The notes beneath the pieces are model-generated. The model searched no databases and was not told the DNA's origin. It saw only the letters and a program-made list of their open reading frames with translations. Position numbers and translations under genes: made by a program. From Catenaria anguillulae PL171 (Eukaryota; Blastocladiomycota; Blastocladiomycetes; Blastocladiales; Catenariaceae): a DNA stretch of 64,000 bases. The stretch's first letter is position 1. Each line of letters opens with the position of its first letter. Positions 1 through 11,573 of the stretch are shown here, one piece after another. Location: contig MCFL01000003.1 of the NCBI GenBank assembly GCA_002102555.1, forward strand, positions 372,001 to 436,000. Direction: 5' to 3'.

Positions 1-233
1 ACGGAGGCAGAACTTAAGACCGAGGCAATCAAATCGTCCATGGATATTCATATAGCGAAGCATCTTGAAGTTACTTGAAGCAACAACGAAGCCCATCGCC
101 ACCATTGAGATCGATCCGCAGCGGACGACGTTACCCGCACGCCTTCGAGCCATTCTCTTGTTAACGCCAGCGCTTTCGCTCACGCAAACGAACACCACCC
201 CGGAAGAAACCAACGAGACTCGGAACGACAACC

Positions 234-1472
234 ATGGCCACTTCCGTCCCACAACCACCTCGCAATGCGACCATGCAGCAATGCCTTATCGTACGCCCGC
301 CCATACCAAACGAAACATTCCGTCCATGTCCGTTGATGATCAATCCACCCTGACTCCCATCCTGCCCTGCAAACGCACGCCCTCATCACCAACCAGGCCG
401 GCGCCGTTGCCGGCACTTCGGTCGACACGATCCTGTTTCCGCTCGACACCATCAAGACCCGACTGCAGTCTGCCGAAGGGTTTGCCAAATCGGGCGGGTT
501 TCGCGGCGTCTTTTCCGGCCTGTTGCCCGCTGTGGTCGGATCTGCACCAGGTGCAGCGGCTTTTTTCGTCACATACGAGTATTGCAAGGCCCTTGCAATG
601 ACTTGGCTGCCCGACGAGCGGTATGCACCCGCTGTGCACATGGGCGCTGCGTCCATGGGTGAAATTGTGCGTTTAAGTTTTGAGTTGCCGTGTGCGACTG
701 GGGAGACTTGGGGAGAGGAACGCATGAATATCATGGACTGACGAGATGATGGGCACACATCTGGTTTAGTCGGCGTGTGTGATTCGTGTGCCGACAGAGG
801 TCGTCAAGCAGCGGTTGCAAGCCGGCAGGTACAATTCCACTTGGACAGCGCTCACGTCGATTGTGCGAAGCGATGGTTTGCTTGGCTTCTACCGAGGGTT
901 CGTTCACCACCCTGCTTTTCTTTTCGCCACAGTAAGGCTACAGTCTCACCCTTGGCACACTTGCCACAGCTATCTGTCAACCGTCATGCGCGAGATCCCA
1001 TTCACCTGCATCCAATTTCCGCTCTACGAGTACCTGAAAAAGTACGCCGCATATCGCAAGCGCCAGGCGGCTCCAGATTTGTTGGATGCTGCCTTTTGTG
1101 GGTCCGTCTCTGGCGGCATTGCAGCGGCGCTCACCACGCCGCTGGACGTCATCAAGACCCGGGTTATGTTGGGATCTGCTTCGGTACCTGCGCGCCCAAA
1201 TCTTGACTGTTTAACCAGCTTTTCGCACGCATTGTCTCCTTTTTTTTTCTCTTGTCTTGGATGAACATTTTTCCGTGCATGTGTAGGGTGGTCAATCGGT
1301 GTATGTCGGCATGGGCGCCACATTCAAAAAGATTGTGCGCGAGGAGGGACCCAGAGCATTGTTCAAGGGGATTGGGCCGAGGACGCTTTGGATCAGTGCC
1401 GGCGGATTCATCTTCTTGGGCGCCTACGAAAAGGCCAAGCGGTTCTTGATTGAGCGATCCGAGTACGAGTGA
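234..1472 (+). CDS. PET8: Mitochondrial S-adenosylmethionine carrier (SLC25A26 / PET8 family)
   Basis: Five exons (234-290, 397-666, 770-897, 970-1183, 1287-1472) join in phase to give 284 residues, normal for a mitochondrial carrier. All three carrier repeats are visible: PLDTIKTRLQ in repeat 1, VPTEVVKQRLQ in repeat 2 and PLDVIKTRV in repeat 3, each followed by a glycine-rich helix. The N-terminal AGAVAGTSVDT and the repeat-2 signature RVPTEVVKQR are typical of the SAM subfamily, which exchanges cytosolic SAM for S-adenosylhomocysteine across the inner mitochondrial membrane and feeds mitochondrial methylation, biotin and lipoate synthesis. The start is the ATG at 234: its 19 codons splice in phase onto the carrier repeat. 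The third intron (898-969) is the shortest at 72 nt. Family is certain; the SAM substrate assignment is strong by motif. Confidence 0.9.
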
Positions 1473-1627
1473 TTTGGGTCGAGTGACTTGGTGTAATTGA
1501 GCTGGAGTACCTGAGCTGGTCGCTGTAGCTTGTCAATGTGAAGTGCCAACTAGGTGTATTGGCACGTGGTGTGCTCGAGTTCGTAATTTGTTCTCAGAAT
1601 CCTTGTATTGCTTCGAATAGAGCTTCG

Positions 1628-2778
1628 TCAACCCAACTTGTTGCGTCGGCCCTTGGCCTTGACCACCACCTCCACCAGAAACCCGGCCACAATCGTTGCC
1701 ATGCGCACGATGCCTGCAATCCACCACACAAACACATGTGTCTCCCACCCCTTGGGCAGCTCTGTCCACAGTCCGCCGACCAACCAGCGCGCAAGACTTC
1801 CATTCCCAGCCCAGCGTGCACCGGCGCCTCTTGCACGCGCGTTGCGAGCAATGTCCAGGTCGTCTGCAAATGGAAATGTGACGGCCGATGCAACGAGGCT
1901 GGCACAGTAGAGCGCAGTTGCTAGGCGCGAGGGTGGCGGGCGTGGAGGTTTGTTGATGTCTGGTGGGAAAAGGGATGCGTGCTCCAGTAGCGATTGCGAC
2001 GAAGAAAACGGCGTTGCCGAGGGATTGCTTACCGGATGAATTGTGAATGGGCTGCGTGTAGATGTGACGGACAGAACAAGTCGGACAACAACGAGCAGCG
2101 TGAGCAGTGCGTCGAAAATGATGGCGAGTGGGCGAGCGATTACAGAGTACACTTGGACCAGCGGGCCAAGGGCAAGGATCGGTTGTGTGCAAGACAAGAG
2201 AGTTTCCATGGCCGTCATTCCTGTTCAAGTATGTATCTGAGCGTTCATGTGTCATGGAGGCGAGGGGTCGTTCCGAGACAGAATACATACTCACCAAGCA
2301 GTATCAATGGGACCACCCGCATCATTCCTAATGCAAACCGCCGCACGTTGAACACAATTGACAGTGGCGTCCGGTTCTTTTTCGACACGTTCATCCCACT
2401 CCCAACCCTTCCGACGTTCCACTCGCTCGCATTTCCGTCGCCAGCCAGCATTCTCAATGCCTGTTCCCTGGGAACACGCCGATACACGCGTCCAACAACC
2501 GTGGACACGGGCATGTAAATGTGATCGGGTTCGTCCAGTTGCGGGATCGCATATGGGTCGAGTGGTGCTGTAAGTGTTCCCGCTGACCCACCGCTTGGCA
2601 CACTTGTTGGATCCGCATTCAGAATGTCGCGCGAGGTCAAGTGCGTAAAGGTCGTGTGAGGCAGGGTGGAAGATTGAGGTTCAGGTGGGAGCTGATCGGG
2701 CGGGAACGAGATGGCGGTCGACGAGGCCATTCGTCGGCGGGTGGCCGAGGAGGTGGATGGAAGCGGTTGAGTTGTCAT
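1628..2778 (-). CDS. Uncharacterised multi-pass membrane protein
   Basis: Two exons (2295-2778 and 1628-2220) join in phase 1 to give 358 residues. The N-terminal 110 or so residues are Ser/Thr/Pro-rich and probably disordered. A central basic stretch leads into hydrophobic segments around residues 145-225 (for example LVQVYSVIARPLAIIFDALL and a VVVRLVLSV stretch). A second hydrophobic region lies near the C-terminus (FVWWIAGIVRMATIVAGFLV), followed by a short basic tail ending in RRNKLG. I do not recognise the family; the size and layout would fit a peroxisomal or ER membrane protein, but no diagnostic motif supports that. It converges on the SAM carrier, leaving about 155 bp between the two stop codons. 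Confidence 0.6.
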
Positions 2779-3130
2779 GATGGTTGCATAAAGTGTATTT
2801 CATCAAGCTGTGGGTAGTCATTGTGGATACATATGCTTTCACTTGTTGCACAACCGCGTTGCTTGTTGACTCATTCTCTATATTTCATTGTATTGGCATA
2901 TAATTCGAGCAACAAAACAAAAAGTGCACAGTGATGGAGAGGACTGCAGGTGCAGGTGTTGACGGTGAGGGAACCATGGAGAGAGCTCGGCGAGGAAAGA
3001 AGGGATATCAAAGAGAAGCCACGGCAGCAACAACAACAGGTCGAAAAAGGGTATCGTATCGATGTAGGGGAGCGTGGGAAACTGGAAAACAATACTGAAA
3101 AGGACCAAGTCGATTCATGCAACTCATCGT
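2779..3130. other. Intergenic, no gene seen
   Basis: About 350 bp between the start of the membrane-protein gene and the stop of the C1-finger gene. The open frames here lack convincing composition. It should hold the promoter of the upstream membrane-protein gene. Confidence 0.4.
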
Positions 3131-5073
3131 TCACAGTCCCGCACCTGCCTCTGCCCTGCGACCACTGTTCCTCCTGGACCATGACCGGGTCTTCATGAGA
3201 GTAAACGGCGAATGAGCGGCCGCAGGAGTCTGTGTCGTGGACCCGTCCCACAATGGCTCGGGTCCCTCCTCGTCTTCGGGCGTGTTGAAGCATTCACAAG
3301 CATAGCGTTCGGGATGTCCCGTTCCATAGCAATCCTTGTGAATCGTCAGTCGACAATCTGTGAGAATGTGTCAAGTCAGTTTCCCAACATCCAACATGAC
3401 TTTACAAAGAGCAAGCGTGTGTACCTTTGCACACAACCCGTTTCTCCAAAAACCCAAACCCTTGGCTACACATCCGACAATGCTTCTCTGTCCGATCCGT
3501 CAAATCCACTCGCGTCACTGTAAACCGGTGGCGATTTGGCTTGTTGTTTTCGAGCAGCGGCATGTCCGCATAAGGATTGCGAGCGCCAGCCGCGACCAAA
3601 CTTGCCATTGCCGGTGCAGACTTGCGCTGCTGCGGATCTTTTCCTTTTACTTGTTGCTGGGCTGGCCCGCCGTACGAAGCCGCCTTGGGAGTCCGAGGGG
3701 TCATCATCACAGGCGTATGTCCCGGATTCCCGCGCCTGGCGAGCGTAACCCACCGTGCGACGCAGGTGCGGCTTCGGTCGCCGACCGTTGGCGAAAGGAC
3801 GATGTCGCACTGAGCGGCGACGACTCGTGACTGCGGGGAACCGGGACACGGTCCGCCAAAGAGTCGGAGAGCCGTTGGATCTTGGACGACCGCGGCTGGT
3901 CAGACAGCCTGGCGAGCAGTTCACGCTCCTTGTTGTGCAAATAGGTGCGGCGGCGCTCGCGGATCTCTTCTTGCTTTTCAATCAAGTCTTCGAGCTCGTT
4001 GAGCAGGCCCATGGTGGTGTCGTTGAGCGAGGGCGACGGGCGAATGCGGGAATGGGTCGTCGGGGTGGCAACAGTCGCTGAGCGAGGAGTACGCGGATGC
4101 GATGAAGCAATCGGCATGGATCCCGAGCGCATCGGACGGGCCGAGGCAGGTGTCGGCGTGGATTGTTGTTGGCGTCGCGGGGATCCGGCAGCACTTGTTG
4201 GGCGGGAGGAGAATGGGGAATAGAGGGAGCGAATGTCGGAGGCAATTGTCGTCTGATGAATACAAAGTTACAATGAGCAATCATGTGAGTGTGGAAAACA
4301 ATGAGAGTCACGGCATACCAAGTGCTCCAACGGCTCACCCTGTGTCGCAAAATGTACAGCATTGTACACCAATGTTGCAAAATCCGTAAAGCATTGAACA
4401 AATACGGATACTTCTCGCTGCACATGTCTCATTGCGAGTGGACTCGACGGCGGCACGCTGGCTGGAAGAGAGCGAGTTGGAGAATCCGGGTGGATCAAAG
4501 CTCGGACAGATTCGAGGACGCTTTGAGCACTCAGTGCAATATCGTGCGATGAGCCTGGCGCCAGGTGGTCCGAGATCGGGTCTAAAATGGCACTTGCGTT
4601 TGTCACAGACACTTCGACGGCTTCGGCCAAGGCAGCGAGCATCATGCGTGATTGCTGCGACCCTTCCATCAACAAGGCCGTTGCGAGCGGAATCCCCGCA
4701 GGAGCTGAAAGAGGAGTGCTGAGGGTATCGGCGAGTAGCTCGGAAGCCATGGCGTCGAGCTGCAAGAAGGAATACTCGGGTTGCTGCGTTGAACCTCGGG
4801 AATGCTCCGCAGTCCTCACGGTGGACGAGTTGTTGCCTGCCCCGCCACCAAGCGGAGGACATGAGCACAAGATTCGCGAAAGGCATGAAGGCTAGAGCGG
4901 AGATCGGCATTGCATCTGGCAGGCTGCAAGAAGCTGGCCAAATTGGGCGAGGTCATGGACGATGGCAGCATCTTTTGAAACTTCAAGACGTTGGATGATG
5001 ATGGTGACGCGGTGGGTTGCGGAAGGGGTGCCTCGTGCCAGACAGGGTATTGCTTCAAGTCCTCAAAGCCGGT
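3131..5073 (-). CDS. C1-type zinc-finger protein with coiled coil, 5' end unresolved
   Basis: Four supported exons: 4849-5073, 4319-4759, 3425-4252 and 3131-3357, all phase-consistent at their junctions. The first has an acceptor (ccatag) at its 5' edge, so at least one more exon lies upstream, probably within 5.09-5.7 kb; I could not fix it. Features in order: a helical region (LDAMASELLADTL onward), a Ser/Pro-rich linker, a charged coiled coil (LLNELEDLIEKQEEIRERRR), and near the C-terminus a cysteine/histidine module CRMC-x12-CKDC-x4-H-x2-C-x10-C that matches a diacylglycerol/phorbol-ester C1 finger with somewhat loose spacing. The last intron splits the second CxxC. A single-base frame break occurs near 3722 in a CCGG context. 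Whether it binds lipid or acts as a scaffold cannot be told. Confidence 0.6.
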
Positions 5074-5933
5074 CTATGGATGGGAAACTGAGTCTTTAAG
5101 CAGCTGTATCGATTCCATGTGTTATTCAGTGCATTGTTGTTTCCCGACCTTGACCCAAAGGTGAGGACTCGGACGGACGCGTCATCTTGTCGAACGTTGG
5201 TGCATGTCCGCCCCATGTCCGTTGCTCTGTCTGGGGGCGCATGAGAATATGAGGATGACCAAGTCCGTATGCAGTATGTCTGCATGAGGGCGGCGGCGGT
5301 GGGTAGCGGTGTGACCGAGACCCCCTGAGGCGTGTTGAAGTCTGACACGAGTGAGCACCAATGAGGTGAGTCACTCGTGATGAGTGGTGCCATATGTGGA
5401 CTTCGTAAGCTGGTGAGCGAACTGACCGCGTTTCGCTCACGTTGGCCCACTGGCATTTGGGCGTCAGAGTCGTCGTTTCAAAAGGGCAGCAGGCCTTCGA
5501 ATTCGCAGACTCGCCCAATGCTTCTAAAGCTCCCTCCAACTGCCCTCACACTCTGCCATGCAACAGCGCCATCGCACTCGTGCAATCTCATTGTATGTCC
5601 ATGTCCTATCTGGCCACGCAACCCCTCTCCTCCGCCCAAGATCCGTCGACATGCCCGACTCTCCGTCATGGGCGCCCGTTGTGATCCACGATCCCGTACA
5701 TCAAGCAAGGCTGCTGCAGTCAGTCAACTTGAATGACGCTGGCGATGGGGGATGCATGGCCCCGTCGCCCGTCGGTCGGCGAGAGGCTGCGCGCGGGTTT
5801 CTTGGCCGAGGGAGCAACGACTTTGCATACTTCCTACATTGTCACATTTCTCTCATAATCATATGATATGTATCAGCAGACGACAACTGGACCCAAGCCT
5901 GCTGCCAATTCAATCTTGATTCATTCATTCGCC

Positions 5934-7034
5934 ATGTCCGAAACTCAATACTACGTCGAGGTCCGTCTGCCGTCCCTGCTCCAACATGTTCTTGACTTGT
6001 GAGCCCCTTGTCCTTCTCACCAATCCACAAGTTGGCTTCAACTCGGCAGTACTCCAAGTCTGCGCGCGCAAAGTGCTCCTACGGCAAGCAATGTAACGAG
6101 AAAATCGATGTACGAATCGACCTCACGGACTCGCACCTCGACTCACAAACAGGGACCTGACCATGACATTCTCACATTTTATACAGAAGGGCGAACTTCG
6201 CCTCGCCGTCCACTTTGAGGCTGGCGATGTCCCCATGACAAAGTACCGGTGTGTGCCCTCCTCCACCTGGACTTTCTTGCCCGACGCCATCCACTCTCGC
6301 TCGCTCACTTGTCCTACTTCACCGACTTGATCGACAGCCACTGGCGGTGCATCACGCGCACCATCATCAACCACATCAACCAGGCCACCGGCGGCGACCT
6401 CACGGGCATGGACACGCTCAATGCCGACGACCAAGACCTTGTTCGCGAAACGCTCGAGCGCGGCTACTATGCAGGCGGCACAGAGGACATCAACCTGGCC
6501 GCCAAGGCCGCGGGCAAGGCCGCAAAGGATGCCGAAAAGGCGGCAGCAAAGGAGGCGGCAAAGGAGGCAAAATTGGCTGCCAAGGCCGCGGCTAAAGCCG
6601 AAAAGGATGCCGAAAGGGAGCGCATCAAGGCCGAAAAGGAGGCCACAAAGCAGGCCAAGACTTCGGCAAGATCCAACAAGTCCAAGGCGTCGGCGGCCGC
6701 AGGCTCGAGTGACGACGCTGAACAAGACGAGCACGTGTCGCCGGCTGCGTCGCCCGTCAAGCGGAATCGCCGGGGCGCCGCCATCAAAAGGAAGGTCGTT
6801 GCACCCGAGAGCGAGGGCGACGAGGACGCGGCCTTGTCGAGCGAGGAGGATCACGAGGATGTGTATTCTGACGACGGCGCTCACACTGATGCGTCCTCGG
6901 ATGAGGACCACCATGACGACGAGTCGGAGGATGAGGACGAAAAGCCATCCTCCAAGCGTCGCAAGACGGCCTCGGCCAAACCGGCTGCCACGGGTACTCG
7001 CCAGTCCAAGCGCGTTGCTGCGGCCCGCAAGTAA
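5934..7034 (+). CDS. PARP-type zinc-finger nuclear protein with Ala/Lys and acidic tail
   Basis: Four exons (5934-5960, 6050-6109, 6187-6248, 6338-7034) give 281 residues. The first 70 residues form a zf-PARP domain: MSETQYYVEYSKSARAKC, then C-x5-C, the KGELRLAVHFE strand typical of these fingers, and a final H-x2-C in YRHWRC. The rest has no catalytic domain: an Ala/Lys/Glu helix (about residues 110-180), an acidic Asp/Glu/Ser block and a basic C-terminus with KRRK-type nuclear signals. In fungi such stand-alone PARP fingers are nuclear DNA-binding or DNA-nick-binding proteins; that role is inferred from the domain. The antisense open frame over the Ala-rich helix is a composition shadow. 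Confidence 0.85.
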
Positions 7035-7247
7035 CCGCGTCCTAGAGGTTTCTACATTTCCTGGAGTGAGTGAGTTTGGTTGTGTGTTGAACCAGCGGTT
7101 GCCAAGCCTGGGAGGGGCTGACAAGAGCGTTGTCTTCTCTGTTCGCAATCTTTAAAGTTACTATCCCGTTCCTTCTGTGACACCATTCTTGCAACCCCGA
7201 AGACATGAATCACACAATGTATAACGGAAGCGTAAAATAATGACATG

Positions 7248-8625
7248 TTACCCTTGGAGATCCGGCGGGGTGTCGTCCCCATCTTGGTCGGCACTTTCAA
7301 CCTGTTCACTCGACTCTTGGCTCGCATCCTGTGCTGTATCGTCCACCTCACTTGCCTGAGGTATGGCCAACGGAGACCGTGCCCTCGTGATCAAGCCAAC
7401 CGTGAGCCCTTCCTCCCCGCCAGACAATGTTCTGGCCCTTCTTGCCTCAAATTCAAGGCCGCATCGCCACTTGCAGCACCAAGCCGGGCAACCGGATTTC
7501 CGCCCACAAGTGAGCGGCGGTGACTCTGCGCCGCACGCACCGACGGGGACGCCATATCTGGTCCCGGGTCACTTGGCCCAACTCGGGCGACGCGAGTGGC
7601 TCAGACATGTACGGCCGCTTGTCGAGCGGACGCTGATCTTGGTCGGCAGACGCCTGGTCGCTTGCCAGCGACACCAGCGACGCGTCCCTTGACGGCGGCT
7701 GTTGTTGCGGGCCATTCGGCGGCACTTGAACCAATCCCAAAGACCCCGCGCCCGATGTCGTCGGTGCCGCACCTCCTGCACCGGCCCCGCTGCCGCCGCC
7801 CAGGCGTACGGGCACGGACGGCGGCGGCATGGACGAGCCTTTTACACTCCTTGGCGTGGCCGTACCCGTACCAAGCGGACTCAAGAGCCCCGAGCTGCTG
7901 CTGGCCGCACTGAGTGCCGCCGCACCAAGCACCAGCGGCGACTGCGCGCGAAACAACCGCGGGCTTGGCGGGACCGCAAATCCGTCGGGTCCAACGCTCG
8001 GCTCGCGCGACACGGCGGCCGAGGACGTCGATGATGACAGGCGCGCAAGGTCGTATGATGGTTCGCGAGGTGATGGCGCGCCTTCGCGCATGAGCTGCCT
8101 GCGGATCGCGTACGATGTGAGGCCTGGCGACAGTGGAATGGTGGTGGGCGTGGGGGGCGCCGACAGCGAGGACTCGCGGGCAGGGTAGAGCGACAGAGGC
8201 ACGGGCAGTGCAGACGTGAGAAAGTCATCGCCGGGTGGGGTCGTGATGCGCGACATGTGCGCCGTGGAAGGCGGAGAGAGCGACGCGGACGCACTGGCCG
8301 TGTACGAGTAGGAGGTGGTGCGGTCACGCGCGTGCAAAGCTGCCGACGGTGGGCCTGGGGTGGTGCCTGCGCTGGTTCGCGGGTTGATGGTTGACACGCT
8401 GGCGAGAGGGCCAGGGGACTCATTGGGCGGAGACTCTGAGGTGCGCGGCGGGTAAACTACAATGGGTGCAGGGGCATCCAAGGGTGGGGTATCGAGGTCC
8501 GAGCCAGAAAGAGCAAGGTGATGCGGCACTGTAGCGAGTTGCATGGGTGGCCGGTAGAGCGCGCTCATGGGATTCGCGGGCGGGCGATGGGAAGGTGGCG
8601 GGATTGGGTTGGGCGATGGGCTCAT
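7248..8625 (-). CDS. Ser/Pro-rich low-complexity protein (possibly the C-terminal part of the neighbouring RGG gene)
   Basis: A long frame from an ATG at 8625 runs about 390 codons of Ser/Pro/Ala-rich sequence, then needs frame changes near 7.4-7.5 kb to reach a more natural acidic C-terminus ending SADQDGDDTPPDLQG with a stop at 7248. No folded domain is visible; short Ser-Pro and Thr-Pro motifs look like phosphosites. Its ATG overlaps the stop of the upstream RGG/acidic frame by ATGA, which is very unusual for separate fungal genes. The simplest reading is one transcript in which a missing base splits the protein, so this may be the C-terminal half of the gene at 8622-9939. Confidence 0.4.
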
Positions 8626-9939
8626 GAATGCATGGGGATGATGTGCATGATGTCGTGGTGCGGAGGAGCATACGGCAACGGAGCGTGTCGAGGAGACGGC
8701 GGACTCATGATTGACCCTTGATCTCGAGCGCTAGCTGGGTTTGGGGAGGCCGACGAGTTGAATGGTGGGATGCTTGAACGAGATTCAGCCATGCTGCTGT
8801 TGCGGTCGCTGTTGAGGAGGCCGTCGCCGCTCTGCCCACTTTGTTGCCATTCCTGACTGCTGCTTGCACCGTATCCCAAGTACGGCTCGGCGCCGTTGAC
8901 ATTGACCACCGTGCGCTGCCGGTCGTCCGAAGCGTCCACATCCATGTCGTCGTCATCTTCGCCGAGATCGAGATCGGTAATTTCGTCCGGATTCGGCTGC
9001 CACCGTCAACGTTGCTGGTCGACAATTGACCTTCCATCTCGTCGTCGCCGTCCAAATCAAGTTGAAGGTCGTCAGGGTTGAAGGGAATTTGAGGGGATGC
9101 ACGCCAACAGAAGCGTTGGCCTCCACACGGCCGCCGTCGACGTCGTCATCCATGTCAATATCCAAATCGATTTCATCCGGGTTGCGCAGTGAAGAAATGT
9201 TGCAGTCAATGCCGAGATCCAAATCCAGCTCGTCGGGGTTGATGTTACCGCTGGTCATGTCTGGACGTCGTCAAAGTTCAAGTCGATTTCGTCAGGATTG
9301 TTCCGATTGTCGGCACCATACTCGTCCTCGTCAAAGTCCACGTCGACTCGTCTGGGTTGTGTTGCAGTCCATCGTGCACAAGTGCCATGTTTGCGCGGGT
9401 GTGCTCGAGGGGTGCCCATGGGTCGTCCATCATGGACGGATGAAAGTAGGACACTCCGTACTGTGCAATGACACGACGCAATAGAAAGGTGAGTGAGGAT
9501 CAACGCGAATCGGAATACACATTTCATATTGTTAAGTGCCCATGTACCTCGGTCTCCATCATGGACGACCTGACCGCCTTGTTCCGGCGTGGCCGCGGCC
9601 CACTACCACGGTAACCGAGCCTGCTGCCACCACGACCGCGGCCGCCCCGATTCCCGCCCCGGTTTCCGCCGCGCCCACCGCCGCGTCCGCCGCCTCGAGA
9701 CTGGTATGGCGAATCACGGTGGGAACGTTCACGGCCGCTGTCCGTGCTGCTGGATGGTGGCGGTAGATCATATGAGCGTTGCTGGTTATCGGCAAAGGAG
9801 CCCCTACCACGAAATCCGCCCGCGCACCACGACCGCGGCCGCGGCCAGACGATGACGACGACGACGACGAGGAGAAGGCTTGTGGTCCGGTTGATGGGCG
9901 GGCGGGAAGGCCGCTTGGGTTTGGGGCATGATCGGACAT
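8622..9939 (-). CDS. RGG-box / acidic NPDE-repeat protein with MPLKIP-like motif (frame-broken)
   Basis: Start ATG at 9939. The N-terminus is Ser/Gly/Arg-rich with an RGG box (RGGGRGGGRGGNRGG). An intron (9461-9547, phase 0) joins it to YFHPSMMDDPWAPLE, which closely matches the C-terminal SMLEDPWAGLE motif of M-phase-specific PLK1-interacting protein (MPLKIP/TTDN1), itself a Gly/Arg/Ser-rich protein. Downstream come about six copies of an acidic unit of the form NPDEIDLDxDxDD, then a Ser/Pro tail ending at 8622. Successive acidic units lie in different frames; each change corresponds to one missing base (near 9820, 9346, 9262, 9076 and 8993). An MPLKIP-like role (splicing or mitotic) is an inference from the motif alone. 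Confidence 0.5.
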
Positions 9940-10488
9940 TGTTTGTGTGTGCATGCATGTACTTGAGGCTTTTGCGGGTTTCATGTTGAGCGTGATAAGA
10001 CAAGACTTGATCATCCGCCAAGCAGCGGGCAGGCCAAGCAGGAGGTTGAGGTGAGGGTCGTGGCCGGTGGGCCCAGCCGTGTTCATGTTCGCATCAACGG
10101 TGCACGTGATGGCGAGTGACGATTCACGCGAGGCTCCCTTTCCCGCTGGTGCTCTGCTCGTGTTGGGCCGCTGACTGCCCATCACAGTGAGCCCGACGGC
10201 CAACAGAATCCAACAGTGATCCGCAGTGTGATCGCAGGCAACGGTCGGATCGGCGGCCCACAATACTGGCCATTGGCAGAATCACCTTCGGCAGGTGAGG
10301 ATCATTCATTGTCTTGAAGCGAATGAATGTATCCGCCGTGACACACCATAGTTGCTTGCTACGAACGCCGCACGCATTTTGTTGCACGACTCGAGTCGAC
10401 CGACCCATCCAGCCATCCACCCGACGGCCAACGCTTCACGTTCACCGACCGACTTGCCACAACCCCACACTTGACACCCACTGCAATC
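9940..10488. other. Divergent intergenic region between RGG gene and eIF3i
   Basis: About 550 bp between two divergently oriented start codons, so it should hold both promoters. No supported coding exon and no recognisable core element beyond ordinary composition. Confidence 0.4.
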
Positions 10489-11573
10489 ATGCGTCCTATC
10501 ATCCTCGGTGGCCACGAACGCCCCCTCACCCGCGTCAAGTACAACCGCGACGGCGACCTCATGTTCTCGGCCGGGAAGGACGCCCGCTTCAACGTCTGGT
10601 CTACCACCGACGGCGAGCTCTTGGGCTCGTACGACGGCCACTCGGGTGTCATTTACGATTTCGACGTTAACCCGGAATCCACCCGCCTCATCTCTGGATC
10701 CGCCGACTTGACGGCCCGCCTTTGGGACGCCCGCACGGGCAAGGTCCTTAACAAGTGGGATGCCAACTCGCCCGTGCGGTCGGTTGCCTTTGTGCCCAAG
10801 ACGGCTGATATGGCCGTCATTGTGACAGACAAGAAGATGGGTCAGCCTTGCACGGCCATCATTGTGGAAATCAAGGCGGATGCCAGCCAGATTCAGGAAA
10901 AGCCGCTCTCCATCTTCTTCCCAGATGTGTCCTTGTCGCCCGCAACCATTGCCAGGTGGGGACCCGAGAACACCGTGTACATGGGTCATGAGAACGGAAC
11001 CGTGTCGTGCTGGGACGCTCTTGTATGCTTGCCTCTTTCCAGCTCTTTTGTTTCTTGGACTCGCCACTCAGTTTGCTTACTCCCCGCCTCCATTCCACTC
11101 TGTACCGCATTCCACAGAACGGCGAAGTCATTGCCTCCAAGAAAATCCACTCTGGCCCCGTTATGGACCTTCAATTCTCCGAGGATCTGACACACTTCAT
11201 CACCGCTTCCAAGGACATGTCTGCACGCATCCTGGATCTCAAGCTCAACCTTGTCAAGGCCTACAAGACGGAGCGGCCCATCAACTCTGCTGCCATGTGC
11301 CCGATCAAGGAGCACATCATTGTGGGCGGTGGTCAAGACGCTTCCCAAGTCACCACTACCTCGGCAAAGTCGGGCAAGTTTGAGGCCCGCTTGTTCCACA
11401 AGATTCTCGGCCAAGAGTTTGCCCGCGTCAAGGGCCATTTCGGTCCCATCAACACGATTGCCGTGCATCCCGATGGAACCGGGTTCACGTCGGGCGGTGA
11501 GGAAGGCTTCATTCGGTTGCACCACTTTGATGCGGATTACTTCAAGTTCAAGCTGGACCCCCGTGATCCGTGA
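10489..11573 (+). CDS. TIF34: Eukaryotic translation initiation factor 3 subunit I
   Basis: Two exons (10489-11022 and 11118-11573) give 329 residues, the usual eIF3i length. The protein opens MRPIILGGHERPLTRVKYN, the near-invariant eIF3i N-terminus, and continues with WD40 repeats (LFSAGKD-like, SGSADLTARLWD, HSGPVMDLQF, GHFGPINTIAVHPDG). It ends in the family's ASGGEEGFIRLHHFD-type terminal repeat (here TSGGEEGFIRLHHFD) and DPRDP-like tail. eIF3i is a seven-bladed propeller in the cytosolic eIF3 complex, binding eIF3b and eIF3g. The intron is 95 nt and phase 0. Assignment is secure. Confidence 0.95.

Noticed and set aside
5558-5866. Plus-strand frame of 102 codons upstream of the PARP-finger gene
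   Set aside because: No domain; ends in low-quality hydrophobic sequence next to the next gene's 5' region; more likely overlaps unresolved 5' exons of the minus-strand C1 gene.
6467-6787. Antisense Ala/Ser-rich frame of 106 codons
   Set aside because: Mirror image of the Ala/Lys helix of the PARP-finger gene; no independent evidence.
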